Shown here: one piece after another, positions 21,252-35,840 of the stretch | Layout of the letters: each line of letters opens with the position of its first letter | Numbering within the stretch: position 1 is the first letter of the stretch | Assembly: GCA_026874595.1 (NCBI GenBank) | Contig: CM049307.1 | Location: 61,406,370-61,470,369 of the forward strand | Source: Sipunculus nudus | Taxonomy: Eukaryota > Annelida > Sipuncula > Golfingiida > Sipunculidae | DNA: 64,000 nucleotides | Reading direction: 5' to 3' | The notes under the pieces: model-generated | The model's input: the letters and a program-made list of their open reading frames with translations, nothing else | Database searches by the model: none | What the model was told of the DNA's origin: nothing | Made by a program: the position numbers and the translations under genes

Positions 21252-22892
21252 GCGTTATCATAAAATTTTATGCTAAAGTTTACTAACCGTAGTACATGAT
21301 CTTTCTTATTACTTTTAGATTCCACAAAGAGATTCGTAAAAACACCGTAAAGACGGGCTTCCTACAACTTACAAGTCCATGATCGCCTTCTTCTTACTGA
21401 TACTGAGACAAGAATGGCCGGGTTGCTAACGTGACGACAATAGCAACATCCCCGATTCAATGACGTCATGCCGTTTAATCTTCAAACGTTCGGCTGGAAA
21501 CACGTAATACTGAGTGTTTAATATTGTTTTGAATTTACCTTGCGAAGTGAATGTGTTTCGGAGTTCATAGAGTGCGTAGTTAGGAGCCCAGACCGCAGAT
21601 GGCGACACCTGACGTAAACAGCAAGTTTGTGACGTATTTTTCATCGGCATAGATAACTTATTACGGCGCGGGTGTGTTATGTGATGAGAGCATTTCATCC
21701 AGAACAGAGACTGCCCGCTGTTGTGATTAGCTGGAGCAATATGTATTGTTTATATTCATTTTGGAATATTTTAGTGAAGTCACTGCAGAGTTGAGACTGA
21801 ACATATGTGCTGACAGATTTAATAACAAATCAAACTATCTCGTGTATTTCGTGGACATAATAATGAGATCAATATATTTAAAACAATGATACATAATGAG
21901 ATTTGTAATCCATTTGGTTCAAAGGAACTTCGTAAAAATAAACTTTAAATGCAATATATTGTTTTATCTGGAATAAACTGAAATGAACACGTGACTTGTG
22001 ATTACAATATTATAATTACGTGTTATGGATGTTTCAATACACTTTTTCACAGAGATGAAAGGGGAATTTTTTTTTTGGGGGGGGGGGGGGGGTTCCCGAG
22101 ACCTTAAAACAGGATGTCCTGTCATCAGGTAGTGGCCTGGACGTAAATTAAAGAATTAATGGAAAATCTGATATCGTGTCCCGACTTCCTTACAATATAA
22201 TAAAATATTCGTCTGCACAGTAGAACACAGACAGAGAGTCGGAGTATCTCGTTTTGTGTGTATGTATAATATAAGGATAAAGAAAACATACCCAAGTTTC
22301 TCTTGCACCGCGCGCGTCAATTTTAGTACCCGAATAAAATAATTGTTTCCCCGTCATATCACATTAAAATCAAAACCCTATCATGGAAAATTTATATAAG
22401 AAGCGGTTCCGCAATAATTCCTAGTGAAAGAGCCCAATAAAACGTATACCTCTTGGACTTATGTTAAAATTAAAAACAGTGTGGAATATTTCAAATAATA
22501 AAAATATAATTTAAATACATATAATATATAAATTTTGTATAAAGAACATGAATCGTACTGAGTCGTGTGATGGGTTGTTTTTATGTATTTATTGTGCCCG
22601 TAAAACACAACTGTCCGGTCACAACTGGACCGAACGGTTGATGTACGAACTAGACATAATAACGAGTCGTATAAGAAGAAGCCGTCTACCAGATCATATT
22701 ACAATATATTTAGAAATTTAATATTTAAAATTTTTATTAGAACAGCGGCATTCTCATGATGATTCCGGAGCGTTGAACGTGCATTTCATGATTGATTATC
22801 CGCCCCCTGCGGTATGATGAGGCTTGATGTTGTCAACAGCATCCTCCTAGCACGTATACCATCACTCACAGCCTTCCGTCCTCTCCGGCCAG

Positions 22893-22911
22893 GGGGTAAG
22901 CGTATTACCCC
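22893..22911 (+). repeat. Core hairpin 2 of the satellite unit (example, unit 4)
   Basis: GGGGTAAGCGTATTACCCC has a perfect 7-bp stem and a GCGTA loop. It is intact in nearly all units; units 3 and 6 break the left arm (GTGGTTA) while keeping the right arm. Confidence 0.7.
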
Positions 22912-23160
22912 AACCCACTGCGGAGACCCGACCGGACGATTGTTCAGGACCGTGAGCCTCCAGGTATAACCCAGTGCCCTATTTACGGCTCAGAACCGCT
23001 GAATACCATATCTCCCTGATTACGCTCCTCACTCACCTTTCAAACAATCAAGAACAGGAAGAGAAAATAAAAATATTGCGGTTTTATTCATGTCTAGGTT
23101 ATAATATGTATCTGTACAATTCGAGTGTGTGTTTGTCTTCGTGTGTATAAAAAGCGTTAT

Positions 23161-23174
23161 CATAAAATTTTATG
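23161..23174. repeat. CATAAAATTTTATG palindrome (example, unit 4)
   Basis: Perfect 14-bp palindrome just after the TATA-like box in almost every unit. Confidence 0.75.
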
Positions 23175-23362
23175 CCGAAGTTTACTAACCGTGGTACATG
23201 ATCTTCCTTATTACTTTTAGATTCCACGAAGAGATTCGTAAAAACACCGTAAAGACGGGCTTCCTACAACTTACAAGTCCATGATCGCCTTCTTCTTACT
23301 GATACTGAGACAAGAATGGCCGGGTTGCTAACGTGACGACAATAGCAACATCCCCGATTCAA

Positions 23363-23370
23363 TGACGTCA
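23363..23370. promoter_or_regulatory. CRE-type palindrome TGACGTCA (example, unit 4)
   Basis: An exact CREB/ATF consensus occurs once in each unit inside CAATGACGTCATGCC. Two more half sites (TGACGTAAAC and TGACGTATTT) follow within 200 bp. With about 20 units this makes a dense cluster of CRE-like sites; binding is not shown. Confidence 0.5.
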
Positions 23371-23872
23371 TGCCGTTTAATCTTCAAACGTTCGGCTGGA
23401 AACACGTAATACTGAGTGTTTAATATTGTTTTTATTTTACTTTGCGAAGTGAATGTGTTTCGGGGTTCATAGAGTGCGTTGTTAGGAGCCCAGACCGCAG
23501 ATGGCGACACCTGACGTAAACAGCAAGTTTGTGACGTATTTTTCATCGGCATAGATAACTTATTACGGCGCGGGTGTTTTATGTGATGAGAGCATTTCAT
23601 CCAGAACAGAGACTGCCCGCTGTTGTGATTAGCTGGAGCAATATGTATTGTTTATATTCATTTTGGAATATTTTAGTGAAGTCACTGCAAAGTTGAGACT
23701 GAACATATGTGCTGACAGATTTAATAACAAATCAAACTATTTCGTGTATTTCGTGGACATAATAATGAGATCAATATATTTAAAACAATGATACATAATG
23801 AGATTTGTAATCCATTTGGTTCAAAGGAACTTCGTAAAAATAAACTTTAAATGCAATATATTGTTTTATCTG

Positions 23873-25771
23873 GAATAAACTGAAATGAACACGTGACTTG
23901 TGATTACAATATTATAATAACGTGTTATGGATGTTTCAATACACTTTTTCACAGAAATGAAAGGGGGATTTTTTTGGGGGGGGGGGGGGGGGGGTTCCCG
24001 AGACCTTAAAACAGGATGTCCTGTCATCAGGTAGTGGCCTGGACGTAAATTAAAGAATGAATGGAAAATCTGAAATCGTGTCCCGACTTCCTTACAATAT
24101 AATAAAATATTCGTCTGCACAGTTGAACACAGAGAGTAAGTCGGAGTATCTCGTTTTGTGTGTATGTATAATATAAGGATAAAGAAAACATACCCAAGTT
24201 TCTCTTGCACCGCGCGCGTCAATTTTAGTACCCGAATAAAATAATTGTTTCCTCGTCATATCACATTAAAATCAAAACCCCATCATGAAAAATTCATATA
24301 GGAAGCGGGTCCGAAATAATTCCTAGAGAAAGAGCCCAATAAAACGTAATCCTCTTGGCCTTATGTTAAAAGTAAAAACAGTGTAGAATATTTCAAAAAA
24401 TAAAAATATAATTTAAATACATATAATACATAAATTTTGTATAAAGAACATGAATCGTACTGAGTCGTGTGATGGGTTGTTTTTATGTATTTATTTTGCC
24501 CGTAAAGCACAACTGTCCTGTCACAACTGGACCGAACGGCTGATGTACGACCTAGACATAAATAAGGGGCCGTATAAGAAGAAGCCGTCTACCAGATCAT
24601 ATTACAATATATTTAGAAATTTAATATTTAAAATTTATATTAAACAGCGGCATTCTCATGATGATTCCGGAGCGTTGAACGTGCATTTCATGAGTAAGTA
24701 ACCGCCCCCTTCGGTATGATGAGGCTTGATGTTGTCAACAGCATCCTCCTAGCACCTATACCGTCACTCACAGCCTTCCGTCCTCTCCAGCCAGGGGGTA
24801 AGCGTATTACCCCAACCCACTGCGGAGACCTGACCGGACGATTGTTCAAGACCGTGAGCCTCCAGGTATAACCCAGTGCCCTATTTACGGCTCAGAACCG
24901 CTGAATACCATGTCTCCCTGATTGCGCTCCTCACTCACCTTTCAAAGAATCAAGCACAGGAAGAGAAAGTAAAAATATTGCGGTTTTATTCATGTCTTGG
25001 TTTTATGTATTTGTACAATTTGAGTGTGTGTTTGTCTTCGTGTGTATAAAAAGCGTTATCATAAAATTTTATGCTAAAGTTTACTAACCGTAGTACATGA
25101 TCTTCCTTATTACTTTTAGATTCCACGAAGAGATTCGTAAAAACACCGTAAAGACGGGCTTCCTACAACTTAAAAGTCCATGATCGCCTTCTTCTTACTG
25201 ATACTGAGACAAGAATGGCCGGGTTGCTAACGTGACGACAATAGCAACATCCCCGATTCAATGACGTCATGCCGTTTTAATCTTCAAACGTTCCGCTGGA
25301 AACACGTAATGCTGAGTGTTTAATATTGTTTTTATTTTACTTTGCGAAGTGAATGTATTTCGGAGTTCATAGAGTGCGTAGTTAGGAGCCCAGACCGCAG
25401 ATGGCGACACCTGACGTAAACAGCAAGTTTGTGACGTATTTTTCATCGGCATAGATAACTTATTACGGCGCGGGCGTGTTATGTGATGAGAGCATTGCAT
25501 CCAGAACAGAGACTGCCCGCTGTTATGATTGCTGGAGCAATATGTATTGTTTATATTCATTTTGGAATATTTTAGTGAAGTCACTGCAGAGTTGAGACTG
25601 AACATATGTGCTGACATATTTAATAACAAATCAAACTATCTCGTGTATTTCGTGGACATAATAATGAGATCAATATATTTAAAACAAGGATACATAATGA
25701 GATTTGTAATCCGTTTGGTTCAAAGGAACTTCGTAAAAATAAACTTTAAAAGCAATATATTGTTTTATCTG
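23873..25771 (+). repeat. Satellite unit 5
   Basis: G run of 19, the longest uninterrupted one seen. The 70-codon frame is shifted near its end by a missing base. B-type right marker with the A-type GGCGCGGGCG neighbour, a local mosaic. Confidence 0.92.
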
Positions 25772-27682
25772 GAATAAACTGAAATGAACACGTGACTTGT
25801 GATTACAATATTATAATTATGTGTTATGGATGTTTCAATACACTTTTTCACAGAGATGAAAGGGGGTTTTATTTTTTTTTTGGGGGGGGGGGGGGGTGGT
25901 TCCCGAGACCTTAAAACGGGATGTCCTGACATCAGGTGGTGGCCTCAACGTAAATTAAAGAATGAATGGAAAATCTGATATCGTGTCCCGGCTTCCTTAC
26001 AATATAATAAAATATTCGTCTGCACAATAGAACACAGACAGAAAGTCGGAGTATCTCGTTTTGTGTGTATGTATAATATAAGGATAAAGAAAACATACCA
26101 AAGTTTCTCTTGCACTGCGCGCGTCAATTTTAGTAACCGAATAAAATAAATGTTTCCCCGTCATATCACATTAAAATCAAAACCCTATCATGAAAAATTC
26201 ATATAAGAAGCGGTTCCGCAATGATTCCTAGTGAAAGAGCCCAATAAAACGTAAACCTCTTTGACTTATGTTAAAATTAAAAACAGTGTGGAATATTTCA
26301 AATAATTAAAGTATAATTTAAATACATATAATATATAAATTTTGTATAAAGAACATGAATCGTACTGAGTCGTGTGATGGGTTGTTTTTATGTATTTATT
26401 TTGCCCGTAAAACACAACTGTCTTGTCACAACTGGACCGAACGGCTGATGTACGACCTAGACATAAATAAGGGGCCGTATAAGAAGAAGCCGTCTACCAG
26501 ATCATATTACAATATATTTAGAAATTTAATATTTAAAATTTTTATTAAAACAGCGGCATTCTCATGATGATTCCGGAGCGTTGAACGTGCATTTCATGAG
26601 TGATTATCCGCCCCCTGCGGTATGATGAGGCTTGATGTTGTCAACAGCATCCTGCTAGCACCTGTACCGTCACTCACAGCCTTCCGTCCTCTCCGGCCAG
26701 GTGGTTAGCGTATTACCCCAACCCACTGCGGAGACCCGACCGGACGATTGTTCAGGACCTTGAGCCTCCAGGTATAACCCAGTGCCCTATTTACGGCTCA
26801 GAACCGCTGAATACCATATCTCCCTGATTGCGCTCCTCACTCACCTTTCAACAATCAAGCACAAGAAGAGAAAATAAAAATATTGCGGTTTTATTCATTT
26901 CTTGGTTTTATGTATCTGTACAATTTGAGTGTGTGTTTGTCTTCGTGTGTATAAAAAGCGTTATCATAAAATTTTATGCTAAATTTTACTAACCGTAGTA
27001 CATGATCTTCCTTATTACTTTTAGATTCCACGAAGAGATTCGTAAAAACACCGTAAAGACGGGCTTCCTACAACTTAAAAGTCCATGATCGCCTTCTTCT
27101 TACTGATACTGAGACAGGAATGACCGGGTTGCTAACGTGACGACAATAGCAACATCCCCGGTTCAATGACGTCATGCCGTTTTAATCTTCAAACGTTCGG
27201 CTGGAAACACGTTATACTGAGTGTTTAATATCGTTTTTATTTTACTTTGCGAAGTGAATGTGTTTCAGGGTTCATAGAGTGCGTAGTTAGGAGCCCAGAC
27301 CGCAGATGGCGACACCTGATGTAAACAGCAAGTTTGTGACGTATTTTTCATCGGCATGGGCGTAGATAACTTATTACCACGCGGGTGTGTTATGTGATGA
27401 GAGCATTGCATCCAGAACAGAGACTGCCCGCTGTTATGATTGCTGGATCAGTATGTATTGTTTATATTCATTTTGGAATATTTTAGTGAAGTCACTGCAG
27501 AGTTGAGACTGAACATATGTGCTGACAGATTTAATAACAAATCAAACTATCTTGTGTATTTCGTGGAAATAATAATGAGATCAATATATTTAAAACAAGG
27601 ATACATAATAAGATTTGCAATCCATTTGGTTCAAAGGAACTTCGTGAAAATCAACTTTAAATGCAATATTTTGTTTTATCTG
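25772..27682 (+). repeat. Satellite unit 6
   Basis: First unit in this half with the CGGGATGTCCTG left marker. It has the same altered core hairpin as unit 3 and a 6-bp GGGCGT expansion near 27357 that is also found in unit 8. Confidence 0.92.
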
Positions 27683-29585
27683 GAATAAACTGAAATGAAC
27701 ACGTGACTTGTGATTACAATATTATAATTACGTGTTATGGATGTTTCAATACACTTTTTCACAGAAATGAAAGGGGGATTTTATTTGGGGGGGGGGGGGG
27801 GGTTGGGTTCCCGAGACCTTAAAACAGGATGTCCTGTCATCAGGTAGTGGCCTGGACGTAAATTAAAGAATGAATGGAAAATCTGATATCGTGTCCCGAC
27901 TTCTTTACAATATAATAAAATATTCGTCTGCACAGTAGAACACAGACAGTAAGTCGGAGTATCTCGTTTTGTGTGTATGTATAATATAAGGATAAAGAAA
28001 ACATACCCAAGTTTCTCTTGCACCGCGCGCGTCAATTTTAGTACCCGAATAAAATAATTGTTTCCCCGTCATATCACATTAAAATCAAAACCCCATCATG
28101 AAAAATTCATATAGGAAGCGGGTCCGAAATAATTCCTAGAGAAAGAGCCCAATAAAACGTAATCCTCTTGGCCTTATGTTAAAAGTAAAAACAGTGTAGA
28201 ATATTTCAAATAATGAAAATATAATTTAAATACATATAATACATAAATTTTGTATAAAGAACATGAATCGTACTGAGTCGTGTGATGGGTTGTTTTTATG
28301 TATTTATTTTGCCCGTAAAGCACAACTGTCCTGTCACAACTGGACCGAACGGCTGATGTACGACCTAGACATAAATAAGGGGCCGTATAAGAAGAAGCCG
28401 TCTACCAGATCATATTACAATATATTTAGAAATTTAATATTTAAAATTTATATTAGAACAGCGGCATTCTCATGATGATTCCGGAGCGTTGAACGTGCAT
28501 TTCATGAGTAAGTAACCGCCCCCTGCGGTATGATGAGGCTTGATGTTGTCAACAGCATCCTCATAGCACCTATACCGTCACTCACAGCCTTCCGTCCTCT
28601 CCGGCCAGGGGGTAAGCGTATTACCCCAACCCACTGCGGAGAACTGACCGGACGATTGTTCAAGACCGTGAGCCTCCAGGTATAACCCAGTGCCCTATTT
28701 ACGGCTCAGAACCGCTGAATACCATATCTCCCTGATTGCGCTCCTCACTCACCTTTCAAACAATCAAGCACAGGAAGAGAAAGTAAAAATATTGCGGTTT
28801 TATTCATGTCTTGGTTTTATGTATCTGTACAATTTGAGTGTGTGTTTGTCTTCGTGTGTATAAAAAGCGTTATCATAAAATTTTATGCTAAATTTTACTA
28901 ACCGTAGTACATGATCTTCCTTATTACTTTTAGATTCCACGAAGAGATTCGTAAAAACACCGTAAAGACGGGCTTCCTACAACTTAAAAGTCCATGATCG
29001 CCTTCTTTTTACTGATACTGAGACAAGAATGACCGGGTTGCTAACGTGACGACAATAGCAACATCCCCGATTCAATGACGTCATGCCGTTTAATCTTCAA
29101 ACGTTCGGCTGGAAACACGTAATACTGAGTGTTTAATATTGTTTTTAATTTACTTTGCGAAGTGAATGTGTTTCGGGGTTCATAGAGTGCGTAGTTAGGA
29201 GCCCAGACCGCAGATGGCGACACCTGACGTAAACAGCAAGTTTGTGACGTACTTTTCATCGGCATAGATAACTTATTACGGCGCGGGTGTGTTATGTGAT
29301 GAGAGCATTTCATCCAGAACAGAGACTGCCCGCTGTTGTGATTAGCTGGAGCAATATGTATTGTTTATATTCATTTTGGAATATTTTAGTGAAGTCACTG
29401 CAAAGTTGAGACTGAACATATGTGCTGACAGATTTAATAACAAATCAAACTATCTCGTGTATTTCGTGGACATAATAATGAGATCAATATATTTAAAACA
29501 ATGATACATAATGAGATTTGTAATCCATTTGGTTCAACGGAACTTCGTAAAAATAAACTTTAAATGCAATATATTGTTTTATCTG
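27683..29585 (+). repeat. Satellite unit 7
   Basis: CAGGATGTCCTGTCATC left marker, A-type right marker; the G tract is followed by TTGGG before the TTCCCGAG boundary. Confidence 0.92.
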
Positions 29586-31493
29586 GAATAAACTGAAATG
29601 AACACGTGACTTGTGATTACAATATTATAATAACGTGTTATGGATGTTTCAATACACTTTTTCACAGAAATGAAAGGGGGATTTTTTTTTTTTTGGGGGG
29701 GGGGGGGGGGGGTTCCCGAGACCTTAAAACAGGATGTCCTGTCATCAGGTAGTGGCCTGGACGTAAATTAAAGAATGAATGGAAAATCTGATATCGTGTC
29801 CCGACTTCCTTACAATATAATAAAATATTCGTCTGCACAGTAGAACACAGACAGTAAGTCGGAGTATCTCGTTTTGTGTGTATGTATAATATAAGGATAA
29901 AGAAAACATACCCAAGTTTCTCTTGCACCGCGCGCGTCAATTTTAGTACCCGAATAAAATAATTGTTTCCCCGTCATATCACATTAAAATCAAAACCCCA
30001 TCATGAAAAATTCATATAGGAAGCGGGTCCGAAATAATTCCTAGAGAAAGAGCCCAATAAAACGTAATCCTCTTGGCCTTATGTTAAAAGTAAAACAGTG
30101 TAGAATATTTCAAATAATAAAAATATAATTTAAATACATATAATACATAAATTTTGTATAAAGAACATGAATCGTACTGAGTCGTGTGATGGGTTGTTTT
30201 TATGTATTTATTGCGCCCGTAAAGAACAACTGTCCTGTCACAACTGGACCGAACGGCTGATGTACGACCTAGACATAAATAAGGGGCCATATAAGAAGAA
30301 GCCGTCTACCAGATCATATTACAATATATTTAGAAATTTAATATTTAAAATTTATATTAGAACTGCGGCATTCTCATGATGATTCCGGAGCGTTGAACGT
30401 GCATTTCATGAGTAAGTAACCGCCCCCTGCGGTATGATGAGGCTTGATGTTGTCAACAGCATCCTCCTAGCACCTATACCGTCACCTACAGCTTTCCGTC
30501 CTCTCCGGCCAGGGGGTAAGCGTATTACCCCAACCCACTGCGGAGAGCAGACCGGACGATTGTTCAAGACCGTGAGCCTCCAGGTATAACCCAGTGCCCT
30601 ATTTACGGCTCAGAACCGCTGAATACCATATCTCTCTGATTGCGCTCCTCACTCACCTTTCAACAATCAAGCACAAGAAGAGAAAATAAAAATATTGCGG
30701 TTTTATTCATTTCTTGGTTTTATGTATCTGTACAATTTGAGTGTGTGTTTGTCTTCGTGTGTATAAAAAGCGTTATCATAAAATTTTATGCTAAATTTTA
30801 CTAACCGTAGTACATGATCTTCCTTATTACTTTTAGATTCCACGAAGAGATTCGTAAAAACACCGTAAAGACGGGCTTCCTACAACTTAAAAGTCCATGA
30901 TCGCCTTCTTCTTACTGATACTGAGACAAGAATGGCCGGGTTGCTAACGTGACGACAATAGCAACATCCCCGATTCAATGACGTCATGCCGTTTTAATCT
31001 TCAAACGTTCGGCTGGAAACACGTTATACTGAGTGTTTAATATTGTTTTATTTTACTTTGCGAAGTGAATGTGTTTCAGGGTTCATAGAGTGCGTAGTTA
31101 GGAGCCCAGACCGCAGATGGCGACACCTGATGTTAACAGCAAGTTTGTGACGTATTTTTCATCGGCATGGGCGTAGATAACTTATTACCACGCGGGTGTG
31201 TTATGTGATGAGAGCATTGCATCCAGAACAGAGACTGCCCGCTGTTATGATTGCTGGAGCAATATGTATTGTTTATATTCATTTTGGAATATTTTAGTGA
31301 AGTCACTGCAGAGTTGAGACTGAACATATGTGCTGACAGATTTAATAACAAATCAAACTATCTCGTGTATTTCGTGGAAATAATAATGAGATCAATATAT
31401 TTAAAACAAGGATACATAATAAGATTTGCAATCCATTTGGTTCAAAGGAACTTCGTAAAAATCAACTTTAAATGCAATATTTTGTTTTATCTG
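29586..31493 (+). repeat. Satellite unit 8
   Basis: Carries the GGGCGT expansion near 31170 shared with unit 6, and a GAACTGCGGC change after the 70-codon frame. B-type right marker. Confidence 0.92.
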
Positions 31494-33391
31494 GAATAAA
31501 CTGAAATGAACACGTGACTTGTGATTACAATATTATAATTACGTGTTATGGATGTTTCAATACACTTTTTCACAGAAATGAAAGGGGGATTTTATTTTGG
31601 GGGGGGGGGGGGGTTCCCGAGACCTTAAAACAGGATGTCCTGTCATCAGGTAGTGGCCTGGACGTAAATTAAAGAATGAATGGAAAATCTGATATCGTGT
31701 CCCGACTTCCTTACAATATAATAAAATATTCGTCTGCACAGTAGAACACAGACAGTAAGTCGGAGTATCTCGTTTTGTGTGTATGTATAATATAAGGATA
31801 AAGAAAACATACCCAAGTTTCTCTTGCACCGCGCGCGTCAATTTTAGTACCCGAATAAAATAATTGTTTCCCCGTCATATCACATTAAAATCAAAACCCC
31901 ATCATGAAAAATTCATATAGGAAGCGGGTCCGAAATAATTCCTAGAGAAAGAGCCCAATAAAACGTAATCCTCTTGGCCTTATGTTAAAAGTAAAAACAG
32001 TGTAGAATATTTCAAATAATAAAAATATAATTTAAATACATATAATACATAAATTTTGTAGAAAGAACATGAATCGTACTGAGTCGTGTGATGGGTTGTT
32101 TTTATGTATTTATTGCGCCCGTAAAGCACAACTGTCCTGTCACAACTGGACCGAACGGCTGATGTACGACCTAGACATAAATAAGGGGCCGTATAAGAAG
32201 AAGCCGTCTACCAGATCATATTACAATATATTTAGAAATTTAATATTTAAAATTTATATTAGAACAGCGGCATTCTCATGATGATTCCGGAGCGTTGAAC
32301 GTGCATTTCATGAGTAAGTAACCGCCCCCTGCGGTATGATGAGGCTTGATGTTGTCAACAGCATCCTCCTAGCACCTATACCGTCACTCACAGCCTTCCG
32401 TCCTCTCCGGCCAGGGGGTAAGCGTATTACCCCAACCCACTGCGGAGACCTGACCGGACGATTGTTCAAGACCGTAAGCCTCCAGGTATAACCCAGTGCC
32501 CTATTTACGGCTCAGAACCGCTGAATACCATATCTCCCTGATTGCGCTCCTCACTCACCTTTCAAACAATCAAGCACAGGAAGAGAAAGTAAAAATATTG
32601 CGGTTTTATTCATGTCTTGGTTTTATGTATCTGTACAATTTGAGTGTGTGTTTGTCTTCGTGTGTATAAAAAGCGTTATCATAAAATTTTATGCCGAAGT
32701 TTACTAACCGTAGTACATGATCTTCCTAATTACTTTTAGATTCCACGAAGAGATTCTTAAAAACACCGTAAAGACGGGCTTCCTACAACTTACAAGATCA
32801 TGATCGCCTTCTTCTTACTGATACTGAGACAAGAATGGCCGGGTTGCTAACGTGACGACAATAGCAACATCCCCGATTCAATGACGTCATGCCGTTTTAA
32901 TCTTCAAACGTTCGGCTGGAAACACGTAATGCTGAGTGTTTAATATTGTTTTTATTTTACTTTGCGAAGTGAATGTATTTCGGAGTTCATAGAGTGCGTA
33001 GTTAGGAGCCCAGACCGCAGATGGCGACACCTGACGTAAACAGCAAGTTTGTGACGTATTTTTCATCGGCATAGATAACTTATTACCACGCGGGTGTGTT
33101 ATGTGATGAGAGCATTGCATCCAGAACAGAGACTGCCCGCTGTTATGATTGCTGGAGCAATATGTATTGTTTATATTCATTTTTGAATATTTTAGTGAAG
33201 TCACTGCAGAGTTGAGACTGAACATATGTGCTGACAGATTTAATAACAAATCAAACTATCTCGTGTATTTCGTGGACATAATAATGAGATCAATATATTT
33301 AAAACAAGAATACATAATGAGATTTGTAATCCGTTTGGTTCAAAGGAACTTCGTAAAAATCAACTTTAAATGCAATATATTGTTTTATCTG
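31494..33391 (+). repeat. Satellite unit 9
   Basis: CAGGATGTCCTGTCATC left marker, B-type right marker; intact 70-codon frame. Confidence 0.92.
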
Positions 33392-35290
33392 GAATAAACT
33401 GAAATGAACACGTGACTTGTGATTACAATATTATAATAACGTGTTATGGATGTTTCAATACACTTTTTCACAGAAATCAAAGGGGGATTTTTTTTTTTTG
33501 GGGGGGGGGGGGTTCCCGAGACCTTAAAACAGGATGTCCTGTCATCAGGTAGTGGCCTGGACGTAAATTAAAGAATGAATGGAAAATCTGATATCGTGTC
33601 CCGACTTCCTTACAATATAATAAAATATTCGTCTGCACAGTAGAACACAGACAGTAAGTCGGAGTATCTCGTTTTGTGTGTATGTATAATATAAGGATAA
33701 AGAAACATACCCAAGTTTCTCTTGCACCGCGCGCGTCAATTTTAGTACCCGAATAAAATAATTGTTTCCCCGTCATATCACATTAAAATCAAAACCCCAT
33801 CATGAAAAATTCATATAGGAAGCGGGTCCGAAATAATTCCTAGAGAAAGAGCCCAATAAAACGTAATCCTCTTGGGCTTATGTTAAAAGTAAAAACAGTG
33901 TAGAATATTTCAAATAATAAAAATATAATTTAAATACATATAATACATAAATTTTGTATAAAGAACATGAATCGTACTGAGTCGTGTGATGGGTTGTTTT
34001 TATGTATTTATTGCGCCCGTAAAGCACAACTGTCCTGTCACAACTGGACCGAATGGCTGATGTACGACCTTGACATAAATAAGGGGCCGTATAAGAAGAA
34101 GCCGTCTACCAGATCATATTACAATATATTTAGAAATTTAATATTTAAAATTTATATTAGAACAGCGGCATTCTCATGATGATTCCGGAGCGTTGAACGT
34201 GCATTTCATGAGTAAGTAACCGCCCCCTGCGGTATGATGAGGCTTGATGTTGTCAACAGCATCCTCCTAGCACCTATACCGTCACTCACAGCCTTCCGTC
34301 CTCTCCGGCCAGGGGGTAAGCGTATTACCCCAACCCACTGCGACGACCAGACCGGACGATTGTTCAAGACCGTGAGCCTCCAGGTATAACCCAGTGCCCT
34401 ATTTACGGCTCAGAACCGCTGAATACCATATCTCCCTGATTGCGCTCCTCACTCACCTGTCAAACAATCAAGCACAGGAAGAGAAAGTAAAAATATTGCG
34501 GTTTTATTCATGTCTTGGTTTTATGTATCTGTACAATTTGAGTGTGTGTTTGTCTTCGTGTGTATTAAAAGCGTTATCATAAAATTTTATGCCGAAGTTT
34601 ACTAACCGTAGTACATGATCTTCCTAATTACTTTTAGATTCCACGAAGAGATTCGTAAAAACACCGTAAAGACGGGCTTCCTACAACTTACAAGTCCATG
34701 ATCGCCTTCTTCTTACTGATACTGAGACAAAAATGGCCGGGTTGCTAACGTGACGACAATAGCAACATCCCCGATTCAATGACGTCATGCCGTTTTAATC
34801 TTCAAACGTTCGGCTGGAAACACGTAATGCTGAGTGTTTAATATTGTTTTTATTTTACTTTGCGAAGTGAATGTATTTCGGAGTTCATAGAGTGCGTAGT
34901 TAGGAGCCCAGACCGCAGATGGCGACACCTGACGTAAACAGCAAGTTTGTGACGTATTTTTCATCGGCATAGATAACTTATTACGGCGCGGGTGTGTTAT
35001 GTGATGAGAGCATTGCATCCAGAACAGAGACTGCCCGCTGTTGTGATTAGCTGGAGCAATATGTATTGTTTATATTCATTTTGGAATATTTTAGTGAAGT
35101 CACTGCAAAGTTGAGACTGAACATATGTGCTGACAGATTTAATAACAAATCAAACTATCTCGTGTATTTCGTGGACATAATAATGAGATCAATATATTTA
35201 AAACAATGATACATAATGAGATTTGTAATCCATTTGTTTCTAAGGAACTTCGTAAAAATAAACTTTAAATGCAATATATTGTTTTATCTG
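33392..35290 (+). repeat. Satellite unit 10 (chimeric right end)
   Basis: The right end combines the B-type CATTGCATCCAG with the A-type TTGTGATTAGC about 30 bp later, direct evidence of exchange between haplotypes. Confidence 0.92.
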
Positions 35291-35840
35291 GAATAAACTG
35301 AAATGAACACGTGACTTGTGATTACAATATTATAATAACGTGTTATGGATGTTTCAATACACTTTTTCACAGAAATGAAAGGGGGATTTTTTTTTTTGGG
35401 GGGGGGGGGGTTCCCGAGACCTTAAAACAGGATGTCCTGTCATCAGGTAGTGGCCTGGACGTAAATTAAAGAATGAATGGAAAATCTGATATCGTGTCCC
35501 GACTTCCTTACAATATAATAAAATATTCGTCTGCACAGTAGAACACAGACAGTAAGTCGGAGTATCTCGTTTTGTGTGTATGTATAATATAAGAATAAAG
35601 AAAACATACCCAAGTTTCTCTTGCACCGCGCGCGTCAATTTTAGTACCCGAATAAAATAATTGTTTCCCCGTCATATCACATTAAAATCAAAACCCCATC
35701 ATGAAAAATTCATATAGGAAGCGGGTCCGAAATAATTCCTAGAGAAAGAGCCCAATAAAACGTAATCCTCTTGGGCTTATGTTAAAAGTAAAAACAGTGT
35801 AGAATATTTCAAATAATAAAAATATAATTTAAATACATAT

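Larger units (their letters stand above)
20072..21970 (+). repeat. Satellite unit 3
   Basis: T12/G16 tract at 20166-20193. The core hairpin arm is altered (AGGTGGTTAGCG in place of AGGGGGTAAGCG), a variant shared only with unit 6. A-type right marker. Confidence 0.92.
21971..23872 (+). repeat. Satellite unit 4
   Basis: The 70-codon frame is broken by a single-base loss near 22660 (ACATAATAACGAG). The core hairpin is intact (22893-22911). A-type right marker. Confidence 0.92.
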
